This document shows, in pieces, positions 20,301-26,687 of a stretch of DNA of 64,000 nt (position 1 is its first letter; every line of letters starts with the position of its first letter). The notes under the pieces were generated by a model that was given only the letters and a program-made list of their open reading frames with translations, searched no databases and was not told where the DNA came from. The stretch covers positions 1 to 64,000 of the forward strand of contig JAFZXP010000047.1 in the NCBI GenBank assembly GCA_017616735.1, read 5' to 3'. The DNA is from Bacteroidales bacterium. GTDB lineage: Bacteria; Bacteroidota; Bacteroidia; Bacteroidales; F082. Both the position numbers and the translations under genes were made by a program.

Positions 20301-20596
20301 GCGACACCGCCGTTTGCCGACACGACATAAACATCGAAATTACCGTTTCGGTCGGTGGCAAAAGCCAACATCGAGCCATCGTGCGACCAAACCGGTGCAT
20401 AGTCGTAAGCCGGAGAAGTGGTGATTTGATGAGCCTCTCCTCCTTTTGAATCAACGACATAGATGTCGCCTTTATAAGCAAATGCTATTTTGTCGCCTTT
20501 GGGCGAAATGGTGTTGTAACGCATCCAAAGCGGCTGCTGGGCGAAAGCGGAAACAGCCATCAGTGACACGCAAAATGTAAGAAAAAATCTCTTCAT
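17348..20596 (-). CDS. Tricorn-type protease (S41 family, beta-propeller plus PDZ)
   Basis: The 1082-residue protein has a signal peptide (1-19) followed by two WD40/PD40-like beta-propeller regions with repeated SPDGKEIAF, SHDGSMLAF and SPDGKMLVY units. A very basic/acidic Lys-Asp linker (around KDKKDGKDKKDKKDE), a tricorn C1/PDZ part (KAGDIIEKIDGVAI) and an S41 serine-protease domain complete it. The likely nucleophile is Ser981 in GEANYSNAHGTPW. It should act in the periplasm, degrading peptides. The length and domain order match bacterial tricorn homologues. It is transcribed alone, between a terminator and an AT-rich upstream region. Confidence 0.88.
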   Translation of the reverse strand: MKRFFLTFCVSLMAVSAFAQQPLWMRYNTISPKGDKIAFAYKGDIYVVDSKGGEAHQITTSPAYDYAPVWSHDGSMLAFATDRNGNFDVYVVSANGGVAKRVTTNSSAETPMSFSPDDKEIYYTASIQKDAANAQFAAGWMTELYKVPVEGGRPQQVTAATVCSVSFDSDGESFLYYDRKGGENIWRKHQVSSVARDIVYYNAKEKSHKILTFNIGEDRDPRFMPDHKSFVYLSEPAGRNSQNVYMMQWPAKFEPVKITNFETYPVRFLSVADNGTLCYGYQGEIYTQKIGEEPQKVDIQIVNDQENVPERGKFGSASDLTITSEGNLIAFVARGEVFVTSDEYQTTKQITHTPEAEADPSFSPDGKMLVYTSERDGYYNLYLAKMSRKEDLNFAYATLIEEERLFDDDGIERTSPQFSPDGKEIAFIEDRMFLKVINLDSKKVRQITDGTQHYDTDAYPFDYQWSPDGKWFALTLITNMRAPYSDVGIVSANGDMKIHNITNDGYITGAPRWALDGNAVIFGSNRYGMRSHASWGSQNDAFICFMNQDALDRFKLSKEEYEIQKKEAEANSKDKKDGKDKKDKKDEVKPIDIELDRLDERIVRLTPMSSKLSGAVLSKDGDKLYFLSSFEKGYDLWELDVREKSTKILKKLDAGGAQLALNKKGDNIYLLSGGNLQKIDTKGGKSTSIKYDATMLLDRAAEREYMYNHVFLQESKRLFRGDHNGADFEQIKKDFYPFLAHINNNYDFADLLSEVLGELNVSHSGSGYRAGGSNGDATGQLGLLFDWNYDKDGLLIEEVLEYGPFDKKNSKVKAGDIIEKIDGVAITKDMDYFPLLNKKSGKSVLVSVYSPKSKKRWDEVVKPISRGAQNDLLYKRWIKRNAHLVDSLSNGRLGYVHIKSMGDASYRDVYADILGKYNLRDGIVIDTRFNGGGRLHEDIEILFSGEKYLEQVIRDTVVECVMPSRRYVKPSIMVIGEANYSNAHGTPWVYKHKHIGKLVGMPVPGTMSSVTWETLQDNTLYFGLPVVGYRTEDGSFLENSQLEPDIKVKNTPEKLAEGVDEQLEAAVNELLNELESFEYWGK

Positions 20597-20664
20597 GATA
20601 GTTTAGAGTTTAAAGTTTAGAGTTTAGAGTAGTAATTTAGTTAAAAGTTTTAAAGTTAAACAAG
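20597..20664. repeat. Tandem heptamer element upstream of the tricorn-like gene
   Basis: AGTTTAG/AGTTTAA-type 7-mers (20600-20632) are followed by looser related units up to about 20664. The remaining 20665-20754 is AT-rich, without a convincing TAnnTTTG box on the plus strand. Confidence 0.5.
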
Positions 20665-20754
20665 TGTATAATTTATTGAGGTTACAAAAATAAAAAAAAT
20701 ATCTGTATTCGAATAAAATTTGTAATTTTACAATTTCAAAATTTTAGTAAAAAA

Positions 20755-21567
20755 ATGAAATTGAACCTTAAACGACCGATAGCGTTTTTCGACTTGGAAA
20801 CTACCGGATTAAATATCACTCACGACCGTATTGTTGAAGTCAGCGTATTGAGAATCAACGTAAACGGAGAAGAAGAACAGAAAACCTGGCGCATCAACCC
20901 CGGTATTCCGATTCCGCCCGAGACCACAGCCATACACGGCATCAGCGACGCCGACGTGGCCAACGAAAAGACATTCAAGCAGGCCGCGCCGGAAATTTCA
21001 CGTTTTTTCGGCAACTGCGACCTTGCCGGCTATAACATTCTGAAATTCGATCTGCCGATGCTTGTCGAGGAATTCATTCGCGCCGGCGTCAACTTCGACC
21101 TCAAAGACCGCCAGCTTATCGACGTGATGAACATTTTCATGAAAATGGAGCCCCGCACACTGAAAGGCGCATATCGTTTCTTCATGAATAAAGACTTCGA
21201 CAACGCGCATTCCGCAAACGCTGACACCTTCGCCACATACGAGGTCCTGATGGCTATGCTCGACCGTTACAAAGACGCCGAATACACCGATTTCAAAGGT
21301 AACACATCCAAGCCTATCGTCAACGACATGAGCGAGTTGGCGCATTTCTCGTCGCATCATCAGAATGCCGATTTGATGGGACAGATAGTGTACGACGAAC
21401 AAGGCAAAGCCATTTTCAAATTCGGCAAGCACAAGGATGAACGAGTGGAAGACGTTTTCCGCAAAGAGCCTCAATACTACGACTGGATTATGCGCAGCGA
21501 CTTCCCGGAATACACCAAACGTGTGGTGACAAAGTTGCGCTATCCCGACAGAAATATTTCGTTTTAA
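20755..21567 (+). CDS. DnaQ-like 3'-5' exonuclease (DEDDh)
   Basis: The 270-residue protein carries Exo I (FFDLETTGL), Exo II (LAGYNILKFDLPML) and Exo III (HSANADTF, the DEDDh His and Asp). It is therefore a Mg-dependent 3'-5' exonuclease of the DNA polymerase III epsilon superfamily. The C-terminal part (about 190-270, IFKFGKHKDERVEDV and YYDWIMRSDFPEYTKRV) resembles the small module found after many Bacteroidetes exonucleases. Proofreading or DNA repair/RNA maturation are all possible; I would not assign it as the replicative epsilon subunit on this evidence. Confidence 0.85.
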   Translation: MKLNLKRPIAFFDLETTGLNITHDRIVEVSVLRINVNGEEEQKTWRINPGIPIPPETTAIHGISDADVANEKTFKQAAPEISRFFGNCDLAGYNILKFDLPMLVEEFIRAGVNFDLKDRQLIDVMNIFMKMEPRTLKGAYRFFMNKDFDNAHSANADTFATYEVLMAMLDRYKDAEYTDFKGNTSKPIVNDMSELAHFSSHHQNADLMGQIVYDEQGKAIFKFGKHKDERVEDVFRKEPQYYDWIMRSDFPEYTKRVVTKLRYPDRNISF

Positions 21568-21608
21568 AATCTTTTTTAAAATTTGTCATTCCGATATAAT
21601 TTTTTTAT

Positions 21609-21616
21609 TAAATTTG
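21609..21616 (+). promoter_or_regulatory. -7 promoter box (TAAATTTG) of the PUR-domain gene
   Basis: TAAATTTG fits TAnnTTTG and has a TTTG 23 nt upstream (21582-21585). The ATG is at 21651. Confidence 0.55.
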
Positions 21617-21650
21617 CATCGAATATCTTTAACATCAAAATAGACAGAAT

Positions 21651-22010
21651 ATGGAAGAAAATGAAAAGATGAACAATCGTGAGGAATTGTTTTCGAGACC
21701 GGTACGTGCAGGAAAACGCACATATTTTTTCGATGTGAAAGCAACAAGAGGTGATGAGAAATACATCACCATTACAGAAAGCAAGCGCCGCTTCAGCAAT
21801 GAGCAGAACCGCTTCTTCTATGAGAAACACAAGATTTTCCTTTACAAGGAAGACTTTGAAAAATTCGCCAACGCACTTAAGGAAACCCTTAATTTCATTG
21901 AGACCGGCGAATATCCTGAAGGCTATTTCGACGAGCCTAAAGTTTATGAAGGCCACGACGACACCGAAATTAAAGACGATGTCGATGATTGGTTCAATGA
22001 GGTGAAATAG
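21651..22010 (+). CDS. PUR-alpha-like nucleic-acid-binding protein (DUF3276 type)
   Basis: The small 119-residue protein shows the PUR repeat pattern: RAGKRTYFFDVKATRGDEKYITITES, then KHKIFLYKEDFEKFANALKETL, plus a very acidic C-terminus. PUR-domain proteins of this type are widespread in Bacteroidota and bind single-stranded DNA/RNA; the physiological role is not known. It has its own promoter and a strong terminator 24 nt after its stop, so it is a single-gene unit just ahead of parA. Confidence 0.8.
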   Translation: MEENEKMNNREELFSRPVRAGKRTYFFDVKATRGDEKYITITESKRRFSNEQNRFFYEKHKIFLYKEDFEKFANALKETLNFIETGEYPEGYFDEPKVYEGHDDTEIKDDVDDWFNEVK

Positions 22011-22033
22011 AAGGCAGAAGACAGAGTTTTAAG

Positions 22034-22073
22034 AGATTTCGGAATTAGTAAAATGATTCCGAAATCTTTTTTT
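22034..22073 (+). terminator. Rho-independent terminator
   Basis: A perfect 12-bp stem (AGATTTCGGAAT, 22034-22045, with 22056-22067) is followed by a run of seven T residues. It ends the PUR-domain transcript. Confidence 0.9.
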
Positions 22074-22115
22074 ATTCTCTCTTAAAAATATAATAGGTGT
22101 TTCAAAATTTTTCCG

Positions 22116-22123
22116 TATCTTTG
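22116..22123 (+). promoter_or_regulatory. -7 promoter box (TATCTTTG) of the parA operon
   Basis: TATCTTTG fits TAnnTTTG exactly and lies 30 nt before the parA ATG. No gene break of promoter size follows until after the GT4 gene, so it may drive a long operon. Confidence 0.65.
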
Positions 22124-22153
22124 TACGTTTTTATTTACACATAAATTTTTGCA

Positions 22154-22939
22154 ATGGGAAAGATTATCGCGATAGCAAATCAGAAGGGTGGCGTAGGTAA
22201 AACCACCACGGCAATGAACTTAGCGGCAAGCCTCGCGGTGCTTGAGCACAAAACCCTGCTCATCGACGCCGACCCGCAGGCCAACGCCACATCAGGTGTA
22301 GGTTTCGACCCCAAGACAATTGAATCAAGCATTTACGAATGCATCATCGAAGGGCTCGACCCCCACACCATCATAAAAGAGACAGAAACACCTAATCTGT
22401 TTCTTCTGCCGGCCCACATCGATTTGGTGGGTGCCGAAATCGAGATAATCAACGTGCCGCAACGCGAGCAGATGATGCGCAACACCCTCGCCCCTATCAA
22501 GGACGAATTTGATTTCATCATCATCGACTGCTCGCCTTCACTCGGCCTGATTACAGTCAACTCACTCACAGCAGCCGACTCGGTAATCATCCCGGTGCAA
22601 TGCCAGTATTTCGCTCTCGAGGGCCTGGGCAAACTGCTCAACACAATCAAGATTGTGCAGTCACGCTTCAATCACGACCTTGACATCGAAGGCATTCTGC
22701 TGACAATGTTCGACAGCCGCACACGCATATCAAAACAAGTGGTTGACGAGGTAAAGACTCACTTCCAAACCATGGTGTTCGACACCATCATAAACGTGAA
22801 CACACGTCTGAGCGAGGCGCCAAGCTACGGGCACACCATCATCATGCACGACGCGGCAAGCAGCGGAGCAATCAACTATCTGAATCTCGCCCGCGAGATA
22901 CTAAACCGTAACAACATTGACAATGACGACACCAAATAA
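22154..22939 (+). CDS. parA: Chromosome-partitioning ATPase ParA/Soj
   Basis: The 261-residue protein has the deviant Walker A KGGVGKTT near its N-terminus (residues 11-18), the A' motif LLIDADPQ, Walker B FIIIDCSPSLG and the VNSLTAAD switch region. It forms dynamic DNA-bound dimers that move ParB-origin complexes. It overlaps the start of parB by 17 nt, so the two are translationally linked. Length and order are as usual for Bacteroidales chromosomes. Confidence 0.96.
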   Translation: MGKIIAIANQKGGVGKTTTAMNLAASLAVLEHKTLLIDADPQANATSGVGFDPKTIESSIYECIIEGLDPHTIIKETETPNLFLLPAHIDLVGAEIEIINVPQREQMMRNTLAPIKDEFDFIIIDCSPSLGLITVNSLTAADSVIIPVQCQYFALEGLGKLLNTIKIVQSRFNHDLDIEGILLTMFDSRTRISKQVVDEVKTHFQTMVFDTIINVNTRLSEAPSYGHTIIMHDAASSGAINYLNLAREILNRNNIDNDDTK

Positions 22940-23804
22940 AAAAAGAGGACTTGGACGCGGCCTTGACGCCATACTGCAAAGCCCCGAAACCGACATCACT
23001 TCGTCAGACATTTCGGGCAACTATGTGGCCGGAGCCATAGCGCAAATCGATATCGACAAAATCGAGACCAATCCGTTTCAACCACGCACCGACTTCGACG
23101 AAACAGCTCTGAGCGAATTGTCGGAGTCGATAAAAAAACAAGGAGTCATCCAACCGGTAACGGTGCGCAAGATGGGCTATGACAAATATCAGCTCATCTC
23201 GGGCGAACGCCGCCTGCGCGCATCAAAAATGGCCGGGCTCGAGACCATACCCGTCTTCATCAGGGTGGCCAATGATGAGCAGATGCTTGAAATGGCCCTC
23301 ATTGAGAACATACACCGCGAAAATCTTAACGCCATCGAAGTGGCCATATCCTACCAGCGGCTTCTCGAAGAATGCCAGCTCACACAGGATCAGCTCAGCG
23401 AAAAAATAGGCAAAGACCGTTCAACCGTGGCCAACTTCATGCGCCTGCTGAAACTGCCGGCCGAAATACAGATAGCCATACGCGACGGTTACATCACAAT
23501 GGGCCATGCCCGAGCCATAATCAACATCAGCGACAAAACCAAGCAGCTTCTCATCCTTAAGCGCATCATCGACGAAGATCTCAGCGTGCGCCAAGTGGAG
23601 ATGCTGGTGCGTGAAAAGCCGGTCAAAAAGCAAAAAAGCATAATTCCCGAGAAATACAAGGCACAAGCCGACACTTTGTCGAAGGCTCTCAAGATGAACG
23701 TCAAGGTAAACCGCGACAGCAAGGGCAAAGGCTCTCTGACCATCAACTTCAAAAACGACGAGGAGTTTGAACGTTTGGTTGATTTTATCAACAAAGGTAT
23801 TTGA
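22923..23804 (+). CDS. parB: ParB centromere-binding CTPase-type protein
   Basis: The 293-residue product (ATG at 22923; a TTG two codons earlier is less likely) opens with the KRGLGRGLDAIL box typical of ParB/Spo0J. The N-terminal nuclease-like/CTP-binding domain follows, with ISGERRLRASK (the GERRxRA box), then the helix-turn-helix (LSEKIGKDRSTVANFMRLL) and a C-terminal dimerisation tail. It should bind parS sites and load condensin. I did not find a clear parS palindrome here. It overlaps parA. Confidence 0.95.
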   Translation: MTTPNKKRGLGRGLDAILQSPETDITSSDISGNYVAGAIAQIDIDKIETNPFQPRTDFDETALSELSESIKKQGVIQPVTVRKMGYDKYQLISGERRLRASKMAGLETIPVFIRVANDEQMLEMALIENIHRENLNAIEVAISYQRLLEECQLTQDQLSEKIGKDRSTVANFMRLLKLPAEIQIAIRDGYITMGHARAIINISDKTKQLLILKRIIDEDLSVRQVEMLVREKPVKKQKSIIPEKYKAQADTLSKALKMNVKVNRDSKGKGSLTINFKNDEEFERLVDFINKGI

Positions 23805-23806
23805 TA

Positions 23807-24388
23807 ATGAAAAAATTAGGACTGTTATTGGTATTTTTGACACTTGCCGCTCAGGGGCTCAAAGCTCAGGATACATTAATTCTGAAGCACGATGGGCCCG
23901 TTGAAAGCGCCAAGATCAAACGCAGTCACAGCCCTAAAACGGCTACATGGCTGGCGCTGATACCGGGCGCTGGTCAGGCATATAACCGAAAATATTGGAA
24001 GATGCCGATTGTGTACGCCGGATTCGGAGCCACTATTTATTTCGCGGTAACCAACGGCGACGACTATCATCTTTACAGAGATGCCTACGATTACAAGATG
24101 GGCATTCACACCGACGTCAGTCAGCACGCCATCGAAGAAGCCGCAAAATACACGCCCGACAACCTCATTACGCTTCGCGACTACTATCGCCGCAACATGG
24201 AGTTGAGCTGGATTATTACAGCCGTTTGGTATGTTTTGCAGATTATAGATGCCAACGTCGACGCGCATTTCTTCTATTACGAGATCGGCGACGATCTGAC
24301 GCTGCACTTCGAGCCGCAGTTCAATACATTGAACAATTTCAACTACAAGGAAAACAACATCGGATTATCTCTAATATTGAATTTTTAA
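23807..24388 (+). CDS. DUF5683-like membrane protein
   Basis: The 193-residue product (ATG at 23807, 2 nt after the parB stop) has a signal peptide ending GLKAQ. The hallmark segment TATWLALIPGAGQAYNRKYW and hydrophobic segments near 65-80 and 130-145 follow. In Bacteroidota such proteins commonly sit between parB and dapB/lepB, which matches here. Its function is unknown; placement suggests envelope growth or cell-cycle linkage, which is inference. Confidence 0.8.
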   Translation: MKKLGLLLVFLTLAAQGLKAQDTLILKHDGPVESAKIKRSHSPKTATWLALIPGAGQAYNRKYWKMPIVYAGFGATIYFAVTNGDDYHLYRDAYDYKMGIHTDVSQHAIEEAAKYTPDNLITLRDYYRRNMELSWIITAVWYVLQIIDANVDAHFFYYEIGDDLTLHFEPQFNTLNNFNYKENNIGLSLILNF

Positions 24389-24416
24389 ATCTTTAAATCT
24401 TTGAATCTTTAAATCA
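24384..24416. repeat. TTTAAATC octamer array in the dapB leader
   Basis: Four imperfect copies of TTTAAATC/TTTGAATC end 3 nt before the dapB start. The first part is identical to the leader at 16302-16321. Confidence 0.6.
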
Positions 24417-24419
24417 AAA

Positions 24420-25145
24420 ATGAATATAGTCATTCTGGGATATGGCAAGATGGGGCACGAAGTGGAGCAAACAGCTTTGCAGCGCGGTCATGAAGTGGCT
24501 TTTCGCATCGACACCGAAGCTGAATGGGAAGCCAACCGTGACGGCATTGCGCAGTGTGACGTCGCAATAGAATTCAGCACTCCGGCCACTGCCCTTAACA
24601 ACATATCCAAGTGTTTCGACACCGGAATTCCGGTAGTGGTTGGCACAACAGGATGGTACGACCATCTGGAAGAGGTGCGCAAGCGCTGTGAATCGGATGG
24701 ACACACCTTGTTCTTCGCGCCCAACTTCAGCATTGGAATGAATTTTGTATTCAAACTCAATCGGGAAATGGCCGCCTTCGCCCAGCAGTACGACTACCGG
24801 CTTGGCATAACCGAGACGCATCACATACACAAGCTCGACAAGCCAAGCGGCACCGCTGTCAAGCTGGCCGAAGACATTGTTAAAAACAACAAAAATTACA
24901 ACTCGTGGTCTCTGAAAGAAAACGTCGAATGTCCCAGTTGCAATGATAATGTATTAAAAATCAACGCAATCAGAGAAGGCGAGATTTTTGGAATCCATGA
25001 GATAAAAGCTTTGTCGCAATGCGATGAAATCACGCTGCGCCACGAGGCGTTCAGCCGCAAGGGATTTGCCACAGGCGCGGTTATCGCGGCTGAATTCATT
25101 CAAGGAAAAAAGGGAATTTATACAATGGAAGATCTTATAAAATAG
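24420..25145 (+). CDS. dapB: 4-hydroxy-tetrahydrodipicolinate reductase (DapB)
   Basis: This 241-residue enzyme reduces hydroxy-tetrahydrodipicolinate with NAD(P)H in lysine/diaminopimelate synthesis for cell-wall cross-links. The N-terminal Rossmann motif is ILGYGKMGHEV. The catalytic/substrate motif ETHHIHKLDKPSGTA carries the paired His, Lys and the PSGTA loop. GTTGW marks the nucleotide site. It is slightly shorter than the E. coli enzyme (273), as is usual in Bacteroidales. It is followed 24 nt later by lepB. Confidence 0.95.
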   Translation: MNIVILGYGKMGHEVEQTALQRGHEVAFRIDTEAEWEANRDGIAQCDVAIEFSTPATALNNISKCFDTGIPVVVGTTGWYDHLEEVRKRCESDGHTLFFAPNFSIGMNFVFKLNREMAAFAQQYDYRLGITETHHIHKLDKPSGTAVKLAEDIVKNNKNYNSWSLKENVECPSCNDNVLKINAIREGEIFGIHEIKALSQCDEITLRHEAFSRKGFATGAVIAAEFIQGKKGIYTMEDLIK

Positions 25146-25169
25146 TGACAAAAAGAAACAAACATTGAT

Positions 25170-26681
25170 ATGATGACAATAACAATATTACTGCTGCCGC
25201 TCGTTTTCTCGATTTGTGCGGCATTCTGCTACAAATTTTACGAAGGCGCCGGCTACCGACGCTCTGCCGCCTTCATCCCCTACTACAATCTTTATGTACT
25301 GTCTAAGATTATAGGCTGGAACAAATGGTGGTGCTATGTGCTCCTCATTTTCCCGTACCTCAACTTTTTCATAGCCATGCTGATGTTTATCGAGCTGGCA
25401 AAGTGCTACGGCCGTTACGGTTTAGGCGAGATTGTTGCCGCTGCGGTGTTTCCGTACATTTACTTCCCTATTCTTGGCACAAAAGATGTGAAATATCTCG
25501 ATCCGCACACCACGGTGCGCCCGCCAAAGGGCTGGGTACGCGACTGGTGTGACGCCATATTGTGGGCTGTGGTTGCCGCATTGATCATAAGAACATTTGT
25601 TTTTGAGGCATACACCATACCTTCATCGAGTATGGAAGGCACGCTGATGACCGGCGATTATCTGATTGTGAGCAAAATCGGTTATGGCCCGAGAGTCCCC
25701 AACACACCTCTCTCCTTCCCATTCGTACACCACACATTGCCATGGTCAAAAACAACAAAGTCGTACATCGAGTGGCCTCAATTCGGATACAAACGCCTGC
25801 CCGGTTTCAGCCAAATCAAGCGCAACGATCCTATAGTGTTCAATTTCCCAGCCGGCGACACCGTTAGCGAAGCATATCAGAGCAACGTCACCTATTACCA
25901 GTTGGTCAGACAATTCGGCAGAGAGCGTGTCAACAGCGACAGAAACCACTTCGGCCGCATCATTACACGCCCGGTCGACAAACGTGAAAACTATGTAAAG
26001 CGTCTTATCGCCATGCCGGGCGACACCTTGCAAATAATCGACGGCGTGGTTTACATCAACGGTGAAAAGGGTTATCAGCCGCCTCATATGCAACACAATT
26101 ATCTGGTTAAAATCAACGGCAACAATCTCAACCCCAAGATGCTCGAAAGATTCGGCATCAGCGAAGGCTACCGCACTCCAGTCGCCAACGAGTTCATCCT
26201 CAACATGAACGCAGCCACGGCAGAGGAATTCGGCAAGCAGTCGTTTGTATTGGAGGTAACTAAAGTTGTCACGCCTGCAGGTTCAGAGCCCTCACAGGAG
26301 ATATTCCCCAACGACACTCTGCATTTCCGCTGGAATGTCGATAATTTCGGGCCAATCGTTATACCACAGCAAGGCACAACCGTTCAAATCACCCCCGAAA
26401 ACATCGCTCTCTATCAGCGCTGCATCACTGCATACGAGCATAATGACTTGAAAATAAAGGACAACAAGATTTATATCAACGGACAGGAAACCGACCGCTA
26501 CACATTCGACATGGATTATTACTGGATGATGGGCGACAACCGCCACAATTCGCAGGATTCACGTTTCTGGGGCTATGTGCCAGTCGATCATATCGTCGGA
26601 AAACCGCTGTTTGTGTGGTTCTCCAAAGATTCCAACTTCCACAAGATCCGTTGGAACAGAATTTTGAAGTTTCCTAAATAA
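25170..26681 (+). CDS. lepB: Signal peptidase I with N-terminal membrane domain
   Basis: The 503-residue protein cleaves signal peptides of exported proteins. The Ser-Lys dyad is Ser154 in IPSSSMEGTL and Lys277 in YVKRLIAMPGD; box E is MGDNRHNSQDSRFWG. It is unusual for E. coli-type LepB in two ways. A hydrophobic N-terminal domain of about 110 residues (DUF5684-like, with PYYNLYVLSKIIGWNKWW) precedes the catalytic region. There is also a long insertion between the Lys box and box E (about 290-465). Both are seen in other Bacteroidota signal peptidases as far as I recall. It is co-directional with dapB and ftsK. Confidence 0.93.
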   Translation: MMTITILLLPLVFSICAAFCYKFYEGAGYRRSAAFIPYYNLYVLSKIIGWNKWWCYVLLIFPYLNFFIAMLMFIELAKCYGRYGLGEIVAAAVFPYIYFPILGTKDVKYLDPHTTVRPPKGWVRDWCDAILWAVVAALIIRTFVFEAYTIPSSSMEGTLMTGDYLIVSKIGYGPRVPNTPLSFPFVHHTLPWSKTTKSYIEWPQFGYKRLPGFSQIKRNDPIVFNFPAGDTVSEAYQSNVTYYQLVRQFGRERVNSDRNHFGRIITRPVDKRENYVKRLIAMPGDTLQIIDGVVYINGEKGYQPPHMQHNYLVKINGNNLNPKMLERFGISEGYRTPVANEFILNMNAATAEEFGKQSFVLEVTKVVTPAGSEPSQEIFPNDTLHFRWNVDNFGPIVIPQQGTTVQITPENIALYQRCITAYEHNDLKIKDNKIYINGQETDRYTFDMDYYWMMGDNRHNSQDSRFWGYVPVDHIVGKPLFVWFSKDSNFHKIRWNRILKFPK

Positions 26682-26687
26682 TAGACT

